DNA of 64,000 nt from Mansonella perstans (lineage: Eukaryota; Nematoda; Chromadorea; Rhabditida; Onchocercidae). Below are positions 45,016-58,355 of the stretch, piece by piece. The position numbers were made by a program, and so were the translations under genes. The DNA lies in contig JBAMDO010000019.1 of assembly GCA_037074765.1 (NCBI GenBank), positions 372,001-436,000 of the forward strand. The letters run 5' to 3'. Below the pieces are notes generated by a model that saw only the letters and a program-made list of their open reading frames with translations, was not told where the DNA came from and ran no database searches. Position 1 is the first letter of the stretch, and the number at the start of each line of letters is the position of its first letter.

Positions 45016-47913
45016 CGGAGGAGAGATGAAGTTTGTTTGGCCCAGTAGCGTTACTTCAGATATAAACTTAATTTGTTTTTAGAGCTTTGTCGTATAGCTG
45101 TTTCTCACTGTAATCGAATAAAAAAGATCGGATAACAAAAAATTGTGGACAATAATTATTTTTCTTCTCTTGAAGCCTGAACAACATCTCATCGGGACAT
45201 TCAGAATATAAATCTCTAGTCTAGCTTCGTTCCTGAATTTTCAAATTCGACTCTCAATTTCTAATCTCTAATTGCTGTTTTGTTTTTTAAGATTTCCTGG
45301 GATGAATCATTTCCCAAAAATTTATCATATAAACCTATCCACTTTCACATTTGCCGATACATTCAGTTCTCTAATTTGAAAGAGAGGACAATCAGAAAGT
45401 CAAAAAATAATTCCACCCAACCACACTTAGAATATCCCAATAAGATTCATAATAGCATATGGAAAAACAAAAAAAAAAAAAAAAAATATAGTCACGGGTA
45501 TGAATGGTATGGTTTTTCCGGGTTTCATTAACAATTGTTGTTTTTTCTGTTGTAATGATTTGCATGATATAGTTCACTGCTGCATAATTACGACTAGCAG
45601 TACACTTGCCAGGTGACTCCACATTTCTGTAACTCCGCCTCAGGTGATTTATTATTCAATCATTCATTAGCCTTTGATTGCCAAATAAAACAGCAAAGAA
45701 ATTTCCTCTTGTCGTACTAAAAAAGTTTTTTTGCAGAAGAAAAAAAATTCGGGTCTATCTTCAAGCATTCAGACATACATATGAAAATTTCTTTGTTTTA
45801 TTTAAGATTTATTTTATTTAAAACTTTTTATTTAAGACTAATTTAAGGTCAAAATTGGCAGTTTTTAGAAACGGTTAGCAACATTTGCGCACTCCTTTCA
45901 TTATATCTTCACATTACTTTTCCCAGCGAAAATAAACCGTTCAGAGGAAATTTTTCCTGCTTTTTTTTCTCATTAACTTTCCCTTAACTTTGCTTCTTTA
46001 TTGCGACTCTCAGATATGTCAGTTATGAATAAGATATGAGAAATATCAGATTCCTAATAAATGATCAAAACTTAATCATATCTCGGCATATGGAATTAAC
46101 TTTTTAATTGTATTGATGAAAGTGTAATTAGCGAATAAGGAAATTTTTATTCTTCGGACATGATCTGAATAAACGATGATAAATTTATATTTATTCTACG
46201 CGATATTCTTCGTGCACAACATTTTTTTACGCCTACATGCTACTCATTTTTTATTTCAACATAGTTAAAATGAAATAATTTAGAAAAACAATCATTGAAA
46301 CCGACAAGAAACCGAATTCATCTTATTCTAAATAATGATGAAGCAGTTACATGGATACCTAGTAGGAATGAATAACGAAGAAAGTACGAAATAGGAGAAA
46401 ATGGATAAAAATGTTTACAGAGAAAAATACGAAACCTTTAGGGTGGTTTTGATATGGACGCACAGTACACTAACAGGTGTCTTGGAGATACTTTTATATG
46501 CCCAATTGCCCGAGGTCAATTGTTCAGTTCATCATAAATGCACAAGTTCTTTTCGCCTGAATTGCTAATTTTGACGAAGGATTTTCCGATGCAACCAATT
46601 ATAATCAAGAAGGTAAATTATTTACCTGCTATAAAGAATTACGGAAGAACTAAAATTGTCATTTTAAGCGAGAAATGTAACATAAAATAAGAAATCTACC
46701 AATAGGAAATCAGGTTAAATCCTGCAAAAGTTTAAGATATTTCACGTGAAAGGAAGTTGGCAACAAATACAAACAATGTCGCTTTGCACACATATTTTAG
46801 TCGTGATTTTCAATAGTCGGATATCCAGCAATCATAATTTATGGATAATACCACTAAAGAGATCTTTAAAAATACCACTGAATACTTTTTTCCAACAATA
46901 TTTATTTCCTAAAGAAGAAATCAAATCGGGAAGAGAAAAAACAGCTACCTCAGAGCCAAAATTCAGCTGATCAAAAACTTAAAACTTTTTTAAAACTGCT
47001 AAAGTGAACTATACCGAAGCAAAAGCAAATGAGTTAGTCTTTTCTTTGGTATAATTACAAGAAACTTCAACAAAAAATTTCTTGTTATGGAACGCAGCAT
47101 TTTTACTTGAGTTAATAAATCAAAATCACTGTGTTCCAAATTAATTAACTGGGATATTATCTCTCTTCCCCTCTATTTTTTATCACATATAAATATATCA
47201 TACATCAGCCGATCCTTGAGTTTTGTTCATAGTTTTTAACGGTTTACATATAGCCACTATGTATATGGAATTAAAAAACGCTTTATTCATCGTTTCCATT
47301 TCATTTCCTGTAAGTTAATGCAATTTCTACAACTTACTGCACATCTCGCGGAAGAGCAGATGAGAGGAAAATAAGTGAAACTTCTTATTTCCATTACAAC
47401 AAGGTGCAATTTTTTTAATACAAGGCTTTAAAAAAATAAAATTTTTAGAGCCTTGCATTAAAAATCTTTAATTTATAAAAAAAAAAGACAATAAGGCAAG
47501 AACAAAAATAATAATGCAAAATGCAAAGAATTATGCAAATATTAGATGATTTTGGAACTCCACAAATCCTCAGCCTTCTTTTAAAATCAATCAACTAATG
47601 CAACAGCTAATGCTGGAAAAATGCTAAAGGAGAAAGAAGCTAAATGATACTAAAATACACACGTCATTTTTTCTTTACGGGAAAATCGATCAGAAATTTT
47701 TAAAATTCTCAACCATTCTATAAGACCACAATCTATAGCTAAAAGAAATAAACGCCGTTACTCAATTTCAAGCTATCAAAATTACGACAAATTACGAATT
47801 TATTGCGTGTAATAATTATTCAATAAAAAAGATTGTGACATGAAACAACGAAAATCGCAGAAAAAAAATCAAACTACTCACCAATGAATAACAGATATTG
47901 CAACAACAATATT
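45016..47913. other. Intergenic, no gene recognised
   Basis: Nearly 2.9 kb of AT-rich DNA between the Ly6-like gene and the 3' end of WDHD1. Contains a poly(A) run at about 45468-45486 and an inverted repeat at 47417-47459. Open frames (45280-45531 +, 46746-46970 +) have no recognisable family. Confidence 0.5.
47417..47459. repeat. 18-bp imperfect inverted repeat
   Basis: aatacaaggctttaaaaa (47417-47434) pairs with tttttagagccttgcatt (47442-47459) with two mismatches and a 7-base loop. Intergenic, about 450 bases past the WDHD1 stop codon; a terminator-like or small mobile-element hairpin cannot be distinguished. Confidence 0.7.
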
Positions 47914-50900
47914 TCAGGTTTTTGAAGCTTGAGCCAAGTTGTTCCAATGCTTAAAAAAACTACTTGAAACAAACAATTTCTTCTCTCTGATTTGAAACAA
48001 AATTTTTATTTCTGAAAAATTTATAAAAACATGGAGGACAAAACCTTACCTGTTTTTCTTCAGTTTTTAGATGCCGAAACTGTTTGATAGCATATTCTAA
48101 GAAGTCCTCATTTCCATCATAATCTTGTCTTAATTTGCTTTCCACAGATTTTAACCACAGTTCAAATCCTGTTTTCACTCCACATCTTTCTCTGAATACA
48201 TTGATTGATTTTGTGACAGCAGCTTAAGTAAAATATTTCCTTAACTGAAAACTAAAATAAATGGGCCAGCTGCAAAACTTTAAAAAATCATGTGTTCAAA
48301 AAAAGATTAAGAAATCTAGATACTGTATACTCTATCTGTTTAGCTTCACTTTAATTTTCAGTTTTTTTTAAATTTACAAATCAAAAATGTGCTTTTTTAT
48401 ATAAGTTTCTTAATTCTGAATTACATCTTGAATCAATATAACAACTTGAAAGTGAAAAACACTTACTTCTCCTCAATGAGTCCCACAGAAACTGAAGTTT
48501 GTCGAACTTTTGATGACTACAATACAAAGTTATAACAGATAATATGAAGGAAATTGATGCTACAGTATGTACGATAAAATATTTACTGTATGTGTTAGTT
48601 TCAGCTATGAAAACACGCTAACTTAAATTTCAGTAATCGTAATATTACTTTTTTTTACATTCTGAACAACCTCTCTTTTCATTTTTTTCCAGTCGCTAAG
48701 ATCATCGCTCATTTTTCGTGAAGTAGTTGTAGACACAGCAGTTAATGAATCGAAAAAGTTATCTTTGATCGAAGGAGATGTATTCTGAGATTTCCGCTGC
48801 AAATTAACAATAAAAATGGAATTCGGGAAAGAAACAAAATATAATTTTTGGAAGCGCATATGTAAGTGAAACATATCTCAGCAAAATTTCAGCTTTCCAC
48901 TTTTGCAGATCATATTTTTCCTAATTAGTTAAAAGAAAGATCTTCCTAATCATTCAATTAAATTGGCATAGAAATCTATAATAAGAAAATATCTGCTTTA
49001 GGTGATAAAATAATGTTGTACTTTGAAGGGGTTAGAAGGTAGCCTTGATCGAACAGGAAGTAAGAAGGCTGAGGATTGCTCAGTGCTCAGAGTTGAATCT
49101 AAGTCAAGCACATGTTCATTTTTTTCTTGTTCCGATTTTTGCTGTAGCGCTTTGGCAACAACTTCATCCGAGATACAGTCCTGTAGTTAATCAAATTTGC
49201 TTAAAGAAATTACGAACTTAAAAAAATCTCAGCATGACATTATCTTGCAAATACGCAACTAATGAGTTGATTGTCCACCTTTTTTAATCGTTTAGGCGCC
49301 AAAAAATCACTTTTTTTTTGATTTTCTAACAAAATATTTCGCTTTCGCTCATATCCACCGCGCGTTATATTTTCTTGTGCAGCATTTATTCTTCCGATTT
49401 CAGCAACCTATGAATAAACAATTGTAAGACCAAAAAATTTGTTGTAATGAAGGAAATTTAAAAAATAGCACAGAAACATTACTTCGCCCATCTGCAACTT
49501 ATCGAAAAATACGATCCAAATAAAAAAACTAAACATTATCTAAATCACTTTTAATTATTATAAGAAAGTCTATAAAATAAACTTCTTAATTTAACTTCAC
49601 AATAACTTTCCTAATTTTAATTTCAAAATATATAATTCATCATTAGAAATATAATATTAATCTAATAAAAGTGAAGAATAAACAAGCCTTTTCTGCAAGT
49701 AAAGGATGACGTGTTTTAGACGCAAAATTGCACATAGATTGGACAATTTGTCCAGAATGTGTGTAAGAAGCGAATTCGGCTGCGCGACACTGACGATCAG
49801 CCTTACATGCAAGTGCAAATAATCGAACAACATCTTTCGTGCATGCTGCCGAAATATCCTAAAAGAGATATCACATATTTCTTATCATGAAAAAAATTTT
49901 TGAAGCTGACTTTAGCAAATTTTTTTAGTAACACAATTCTCGCAAAAGAAGAAAAGAACATGAAAAATAAATATGAATTACAAGTTCGGATTCCTTTTCG
50001 CCTTCATCATCACTGTTTAACACACACTTTCGAATTTCAGCTAACAAAAGCCTCTCTTCAAGTTTCGATTTTTCCGAATCCTGCATGTAAAATTTTCAGC
50101 GATTATTCATTAATTAATAAACAAAGGAATTCTAATCATTTTTCAAGCATTATGACGAGACTAAGTGGAAATTTCGCTCACCTTTGTGAAAGTATCAGCT
50201 AAAGTAAGATATCACCTGACTGCACAGCGGAAGTTGCCATTTAACAGTGACTGGAACTGAGCGACTTTCAACTAAAGGATATTCCGTTCCTCGACAATAT
50301 ATATAACGAACTTCACAATGCGGATAATCCATAAAGCTGATGAGAAATATATGGTCTGAATTAGTTTTGAGAATATTGGTAAAATCATAAACTGGAATCC
50401 AAACGTTACTGGAAGAAAGAATTCGACAGCAATCTGAAATCAAAATTATTTGATGATAATAAAAAATGTGATATAATTCCTATCAGTTACGAAAAACAGC
50501 AACAAAAGTAGAAACAGAATATAGAGTACTTTTTCAGGTAATCAACATTCACCAGCATTATACATTTCAAAGCTTAAAAAATTTGGAAAACATATCTGTT
50601 TAATTAGATAACTAAAATCTATCCAATCATCGCAAGAGATCGATATTTAAACTCTAAACTTTAAACTTTTTCTAAACTTTGCAAGCCTTTTTTCTAAAAT
50701 TGAAAGCATCCTAATTAATCATTGTATAAATACGATAAAAAACACAAATAGCAACAAAATGTACATTTGCTATCCATTGCACATAATGTTCCACGATTTG
50801 TATAACCAATCCAGTTCAATTTGGCATTGCGGCTCACACTGACAGGAACAGTTTGTACCAAAGACTGACATTTGTGCCAGCCTTCAGTTTTCATTTTGTA

Positions 50901-53900
50901 AATATTTGCTATAAACTAAATTAAAAAATGGATAGCTTCTACGCGCAATATGTATTAATTCAGAATTGAGCAAATAAAAAAGACAAGAAAAATTGAAAAA
51001 AATACATTGAATTGCGGCTCATCGTCCTCATAATATGGGCCACCACTCAGTACTACAGCCGTAAACATGTCGTTGAATGCACACATAGTAAGCAGTGGCC
51101 CTAAAATAATGGGATAAAGATATACCAAAGAAATGTTTGCATCATCTTCTTTTATTGTATGTTTTTACTTCATACCTAATTCTCTTAAGAACTATTCAAA
51201 AGAGATTTATTAAGCACAATGAGCTACCTGAATAGCAGAAGACCATTTTTTGAGTACCGGCATGTGAGAAAGTTCGAAAATATCGTTGCGATGTGGCCAA
51301 AACAAGAAATGTTTTCCCTATGACTATATTTTCGACAGATTCACCTTCCGGTAGCGTTACACTCCATTCCCTTGAACCATAATCCCAAGCTTTGATACAC
51401 TGCACATGTATTTCACTGCAAAGCCATTTCTGATTATTCTTCTTATTTTTTTAGAATCATTCTCCCTACCTGTCGCGAACTTCATAACGCGAAACTTCCA
51501 ATAGGTCAATAAATCAAATTGTAAAATGAATGTTAATGTCTTTACGAGCCATCTAATTAATTTCATAATGTTTAGATTTATTTCCTATATCTTTGTTGTT
51601 GTCTAAACTCACATCCAATTATAAGCTGTCAAACCTTTTTCCTACCGTAAACTAACAAATAGGCAGCTGTAGCAATATCTTACTAAACAAAGCCATTGTG
51701 TAACTATGTCATAAAATTCTTTGTTTGATGATTATGCTTACACGCAATGTATTGTGCTTTTAAATCAAGCTTGTCTTTACAAAGGATTTTGCTTTTTTAT
51801 GAGCTTAAGTTTCTTTTAACTCAGCTCATTAAGACTAGCTTTTCTCCGCCTACAATACTCATTTACTACTATTTAAACTATCAATTATCACACCACTACC
51901 ATTTTCGAGTCTACTCACATCAACGACTACTGTTTCTGTTCTCCCCATTATCACCATTTTTATTATATCAATTTTACCAGTAAATATGCGTTGTATATAA
52001 TTGTTACGTAACTCACGTTGTCCAGTTCTTCTAATAAAGGTTTAATTACCCAAGTTTGAGGTGTTCCCGCAACTCAATCCAATCCACAAACTTAATCCAA
52101 AACACAACTAATTCAACCCAACACAACAATCTCTGATCAAAAGGTTGGAAAATATTGGTTAACAGTTGACCTTTCACAAGAAATTCACGACAAATTTTTG
52201 GTGCCCGGGGTGAGGTAACGATGTCAAGTAACATAATAGCCAGTGTACAACCAGCAAAAAAAAGGTTAGTTTTTTCTTCTTCAAGAAATAAATTCTCTGA
52301 AGCTTGAATCTCCGAATCTAAACACGTCACTAGAACAACAGGGAAACGTTTATATAACGAGGGAAAAGGTTCTCGCGGATAAAATAGATAGAATACAATT
52401 ATTCGTTGATTCACTTGAAAAAGCAAACGACAAGTGGTTCAACTACCTTCAAACAATCACCGCAACGAAAAGAAGGGAAGAAGAAAAAACTTATGAAACA
52501 GTCACAGAGGGTGAACACGGATTATTCCGAATAATGCATGAGGGAAAGGGAGCGCTGATAACGCTAACAATAGATAAGGAGGAAGCCAAACAAAAATTGG
52601 AATAGCTATTAATGGGAATAAAGGCAAAGAGTAAGGAACAGGAGAAATTAATTTCTCCATCAAACCTTAGTGTCAATCTTCCTCAATTATCCTTACCTAC
52701 CTTCAGTGGTAACCAAGACAATGGCGACAATTTTGGAGCAGCTTCAATGCAGCAATCCATTCACAAACAATTCCGGAAATTCAAGAACTAAATTACTTGT
52801 ATTCGTGTCTGAAAGGCAATGCTTTACAAGCAGTATCAGGATACGATATAGCACCGGAAAACTGTAAAGTAATCAGGCAACTACTCAAAGAAAAATATGG
52901 CGACCCTTCTACAATATCGACAATACTATTAACGAATTCCAATCTATCAAAAGAAGTAAAAAGGATTGGATTACAATTGTCGAGAACATCAAACGAGTAT
53001 TGCGCCAACTGGAAGCTTCAGGAGAAAACCTGGAGCACTCACGTATTGGAATTATGATAGAAAGCAAGCTGCCATCATGGATTTTGAATAAGGTATATAC
53101 TCAGAAAACATTAGATATACCTTGGTCAATTACAAATTAAGGGATTTCTTGTTAAAGATGGCTAAAGTGAATCAACAAGTAAAAGACAGTCAGAGTTCAT
53201 TCACCCGTGCTGACAATAAACCTACATTTATCAAATCTAAACAAAAGCGAAAATGCGACTCGGGAGGAACCTCAGCATTATCAACAATACGAACTAACCA
53301 AAATTCGCCACAACCTACAATAACTAAAAGAGACCGTGCATATTTTGCACTGGAGACCACTAGGATAGCGATTGCGATGTCTATCCTACTGCTAAAATTC
53401 GAATAAATCGCCTCAAGATGCTGAAGAAATGTACAATTTGTTAAAGACAGTCATGACGGCGAAGGATGTAAAGTGAAAAAACAATGCTTCTACTGCAAAG
53501 CTTCGCATAACAGTGCCGTGTGTGGAAAAAAAGGCATATCCACTTCACAAGATAGGGTGCATTCAGGAGAAAAGGGGTATTCGACATCACTCTACAATTC
53601 AACGGTACTACCTGCTACAATATTTTATTTTATTTTCGGTAACAGCATAATTGTTCACGCTAAAAGAGCAAAAGCAAAAAAGAGACCTCAAATTCTTCCG
53701 CTCGGCTTTTGATGCCAATACAACAATTTCATCAGTCATGTCGCCAACAGAGAAATTTGCAGTATTGTCGATGATAATCTCAGGGTGTATCGAACTATCG
53801 TGCCAATTTATCTATACTGTTTCTTTACTCTCTCAAAAACCAGAATTTCAAAAAACCAGAATTCAATGCAAACCAATTTTAATGATAACTAGATTTCGAT

Positions 53901-56900
53901 AGATATATATTAATATTTACTTAGCACAACGATAAAAAATAAATAATTATAACAATTTTGCAAGATGTTCATGTATTTCAATCCTTCATTCATCCAGCCA
54001 GCCTTTCATCTAATAAGAAGTTCAAAAAAAACGGCAATCAAGTGCCAACATTCCACTTTTTAGTTAATGCTTAAAAGTAGTGATATGTTTTAAAAGTAGT
54101 AATTTATTTCCATTTCAAGCAACAGGATTTAAAATAATGCTTGGAAATAGTAATTTGCAAATTTTTTGTTCTGTTTCTTTAAAAATTAGAACTACCTCAA
54201 TTCTTCCATCATCGCCATTGTATGAACTGATTATTGTGCCATACCGATTCCATTTCTGCAAGTATTATCTTTCAGAAATAATGTCTAAAAAAATAATCTT
54301 TATCAATACATAGCAGGAATTTCAAACAAAAGATCTACCAAATATCTCTGTTTCTCATGTTCGGCAGTAGAGCCAGTCACGAAAGCTTTTGGCACACACA
54401 ATGGTTTGCATGAAGTCAAAAGTTCTCTGTTTGTAAAAACATGAGAATTTTTCTCACTTTCATTAATAATACCATGAAAATGTCCTTCATCATCAAATCC
54501 ATAATATTTTTTGATAGAACTCAGATCTCCAGATACTGAAAAAAGCGAAATAAACTTCGTATAATAATGTGAAAGACTGAAAGACTGAAAATGAGAAACA
54601 AATTGACAAAATTGAGAAAACAAATTCTCATACATCGCGAATCTTCATCATCTTCAAATCTTGCAGCAGCATTGTTACTTCCTTTTTGCAATTCCAAGTT
54701 TATGCTGGTACGTTCATCCAAAGAAACTTTTCTCGTGCATTTACTCAAAGAACATATGTGTTCCTGCAAATGAAAATTTTGCAGAAATTGGCCATTTCAG
54801 CAAATATATGTTTAAGCATAATGTAGTGTGAGGTGTTTAGCCATATTTCACACTGTATCAAGCAACTGCTAAGCAAATCAGGATTCATATATAGTTGAAA
54901 ATCAAGCAGCTGGCTAAGCATAAAATAAAATTCAAATTAAACTAAGTCACTGCATACCTCAGTATCTGCGAAAAACAATGTATCTTGTAACACCTGATGC
55001 CAAAACATGGTGCAAATCACTTTTGGTTGTCCATTTAGCTGATATTTACTGCATGTTAACAGGTCACCGGTTCTAATTTGCCAAACACCAATTGAACCAT
55101 TCATAGTGGATGAGGCCAAGTATGTTCCACAAGACGACACACAGCAGATGCTAAACATTTCCTTAAAAACTATAACTGTAAAATCTGACTGCTTTATGAC
55201 ATGTCACCAAACTGAGAAGATCATCAGTTTCTTCAGCCATTTAAATTCATACGGCAAACTTTATTTGCCAAATGCTCTTTTTTTTTCAAAATATTCTTAT
55301 GGACTGGAAGTAAAACAGCGATGAGAACGTAAATAATTACGTGTAAATCTGATGCAATAAAAAATTTAGTTGTTTCTTTAAACGAGGGTTTACAAAATTT
55401 TTTAACACATCCAAGTGCTGGAACAAATATATTATCGCCGGATGGATCCCAACACAGCTGTAGCCTACAGTTGGATGGCCTGAAATAAAAATTTTTGACT
55501 TTGAATTCTTTAGATTGAAAGTTTGTTTTTGAACAAAAACAAAAATCGACATCGTTTCTAAAAGTCGAAAGAATCACTTACGCGATATCAATAATACGCG
55601 AGCAAATCCGAACAGTGATTGGTTGGGGGGCCTCACCCATCGGTGATGTTAAGTCAAAAACACGTAACATTCCATCTGTTGATGTAACGGCCAAATATTC
55701 ATCTTTTGAATTAAATGAAACACACATAATCTGCCCATCTGCTTCAACACGAATGACATCTCCCGTTTCGAGATTTATAACTTTCAAAACGTGATCACTG
55801 CAAAAGAAGGATAGTATAAAAAGTGCATTTAAAAATCTGTTGAGCTGCAACAAATTAAATTTAAGCTCCAAGAATTTCAATATAGAAAATTAGAAATTTC
55901 CCAACACAATTAAATATATTCAGATACATAGAATATACACATACATAGAACCGGCAGCCAAAAATTTCCCTGATTTTGATATATCGATGCTTGATAAATC
56001 CAGCGAAAAAGTGGTTATTGGTGCAATCATTCGTAAGGTGTCTTTCTCAAAACGAGAAACTATTGATTTCTGGATGCCTGATTGGTCATCTGTACTTGTA
56101 TGCCCAATATAGACGTCACTTTTCTAAAAAACCACTTTCTAAAAACACTGATGATCATAATAACAGCAATGAGGAAGAATCGCTGTAATATGCATTCAAA
56201 GCAGAATATTCGATGAGCTACAATATTTCGTATTTCATCTCAAAAATCAATCTCTAAATCCTAAAATTTTTAAATAACTTTAAAGGTTTGGGACTTGGCA
56301 AACCCAAACTTTTAATCTGTGCGTTGTACTTTCAAATATGTTTATTTGTTTAAAAAGAATACATTTAAAAATTCTTACATGCCAAGCTATTGCACAATGC
56401 GTTCTTCCATTGATGTTTTTAGGATAGTATTCAGCTTCATCCAACTCATCACCTGTCCAAATCCATACATCACCATCAGTACCAACTGATAGGAATGCCT
56501 ACAACAATTACTTTAGGCAACATATCTAATTAACAGTCACTTATTACTGAGTCAATTTTCACTTAATTAAGTTGAAATATACTGATGAGACGGTGTAAAT
56601 GTTATGTAAATGGAAATATCCAATCCTAAAAAAATCTTTGCTTGCCTTCCAAACCTTTAAACTTTTAGGTTCCAAACCTTCAAACTTTAAACTTTACTTT
56701 TTAAATTTTTAACTTTTTTTAAACTTTTTGAACTTCACGAATCAATTCTTACTGCAAGTATACCGAAAAGAAAAATGAAACAACGTTCATTTGATTCAAA
56801 TACTATGAAATTGAGCCAAAAAATTTCATCTTTGAGAGCTAATATGGCTATACAGAGTGAGTTAAGCATTCCAAAAGATTGCCTAAGTTTTTGAAAAAAG

Positions 56901-57190
56901 TTCAAAAACTTAGACGATCATGTGTGGATGCTCATCTTAATTACCAAAAGGAATACCTTAGCATTACATTATATCAGACTCTACCAGGACAAGTCAAATT
57001 CATCTGAACTTTCAAGCGATTTATCAAGTAACCTTTTGATAATTTCATTAAACTTTAATTTATTTAAATTAGCGAAGCACTAGGAAAAAATTCTTACCCC
57101 ACTGCTATCCGTAGCACTTTTATCGATACATAACTGTATAAATCCTTTGGAATGTAAAAGACGTGGCTCTGCGAATTCGCCCGAATACAT
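47914..57190 (-). CDS. wdhd1: WDHD1/CTF4 (AND-1) replisome adaptor
   Basis: Hub coupling the CMG helicase to DNA polymerase alpha at forks. Exons: 57190-57098, 56498-56379, 56123-55945, 55797-55582, 55479-55341, 55161-54958, 54763-54634, 54535-54339, 54255-54196, [gap], 51415-51228, 51100-51006, 50915-50765, 50433-50216, 50080-49982, 49858-49688, 49407-49279, 49180-49022, 48796-48659, 48516-48467, 48191-48050, 47949-47914; about 971 aa plus the gap. N-terminal WD40 propeller (LSVGTDGDVWIWTGDELD, FLAAGS, YLAVTSTDGMLRVFDL, LCWDPSGDNIFVPALG, YLASSTMNGSIGVWQI), linker DLSSIKKYYGFDDEG, then SepB/Ctf4 propeller (KWNRYGTIISSYNGDDGRIE, KLNWIGYTNRGTLCAMDS), helical bundle (DVVRLFALACKADRQCRAAE) and a C-terminal HMG-like KTGFELWLKSVE...EEKQHW. 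The segment between 54196 and 51415 (about 40 aa in relatives) could not be spliced, and one intron appears to use a GC donor. Confidence 0.9.
52030..53900 (+). mobile_element. Broken BEL/Pao-type LTR retrotransposon gag remnant, antisense in WDHD1
   Basis: Plus-strand coding similarity in several frames: a charged coiled region from about 52384, the LPQLSLPTFSG block near 52675, LYSCLKGNALQAVSGYDIAP (52797-52860), CKVIRQLLKEKYGDPSTI and a later basic stretch, then a zinc knuckle CFYCKASHNSAVC at about 53485-53523. This order (DUF1759-like gag, CxxCxxxHxxxxC) is characteristic of BEL/Pao elements. Stop codons and frameshifts interrupt it repeatedly (for example TAG near 52604), and no protease, reverse transcriptase or integrase was seen, so it is a dead 5' fragment. 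No clear LTR pair was found. Boundaries are approximate. Confidence 0.8.
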
Positions 57191-58355
57191 CGATAAAACT
57201 ATCATAAAATAACAATTAATAATTTGATATTCGAATGTGATATCCAAAAATTCATTCCGTTTGATCTAAACGGCTCATTTATAGCATCTGATTTGCAATG
57301 ATTTACTTAATAATTTAATCATTTTAATTATTTTCAACATCTTATTTACCTTTCTTATAAAATGTCTAAGGGATGGTTGAGTCAAAGAGGAAGCAGTAAT
57401 AGTATGGAATATAGATTTCGCTTAGATTTCAGGAGATGGATTTCTTTTTGAATTTCTTCGTGGGAAGAGAAGGATATGGAATATATTGGATACTTTCTGT
57501 AATCATAAACTAAGCAAGAACAAGCAAGGAATTATGCGTTTGGAAGGGAAATAAAACTGCATTATGCATTAAGAGTAATGTAAGAGTTGACATTTAGCCA
57601 CTGTTTCCCTATCTTATCACTAAACATTACTTATATATTTGAAAAAAAATTAAGCATAAGTTATCTTCTGATATCAATCGCTTTATTACTTTTGTACTTA
57701 CAAAATAAGCACAACTTTACAGCCTTACTTACGTCAATCCCGTTACGAAAATAAAAAAAGTTTACACGTAGCCAATTGTCAACATAGACTTATGAGATTC
57801 AATATTTCATTCAGTACATGTCAGAGTGGCAAAAAGTACAACGTTGTTATGTTACGCACCAACCATCGATATGTTGTTATTTAATTAGGGGGATGGAATG
57901 CATACAAAGGTAGTTTTGTTGTTGGGTAAATAAGATTCATATAAGGCTTATATGCTTACAAAGGCTTATAGGCTTACAAAGGCTTACACTGATTCATTTT
58001 TACCTTTCCTCTTGTCATTGGTCATTTTTTCATCGAAGGACACTACCAATAGGTCACCACCGAACATGACCTGTGTGGAAGTTGATTTTAAAACATGAAT
58101 ACATAGGTTATCATTCGGAACAGTAATTGCTTAGCAAATCATTTACCGATAGTCGAACTGAAAAAACTAATTTCCATTTTGGAAGGAAAATTTGTTAATG
58201 CGCGCTGATCTAAAATTATCCTCAAATAGCTTAAAGACTGCATTATACTCTCTCTCTCTCTGTCATTTATGTATTCTCTAAAAAAATGTAATGTATTTAT
58301 AGTGGATTAATTTCAGGACTTGCAGTATTCATTTTGTGAAGTTCATCAGTTAAAA
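57191..58355. promoter_or_regulatory. Divergent spacer between WDHD1 and EEF1G
   Basis: 1,165 bases separate the two start codons on opposite strands; both promoters must lie here. Contains a short ggcttaca(a)a-type tandem repeat at about 57943-57990 and a (CT)n run at 58247-58261, roughly 100 bases upstream of the EEF1G start. No other gene seen. Confidence 0.5.
58247..58261. repeat. (CT)n tract upstream of EEF1G
   Basis: ctctctctctctctg directly upstream of a translation-factor gene. Pyrimidine-rich tracts are common in promoters of translation genes, so a regulatory role is possible but not shown. Confidence 0.6.

Noticed and set aside
52046..52426. 126-codon minus-strand frame in the WDHD1 intron
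   Set aside because: It is the antisense shadow of the retroelement gag region on the plus strand.
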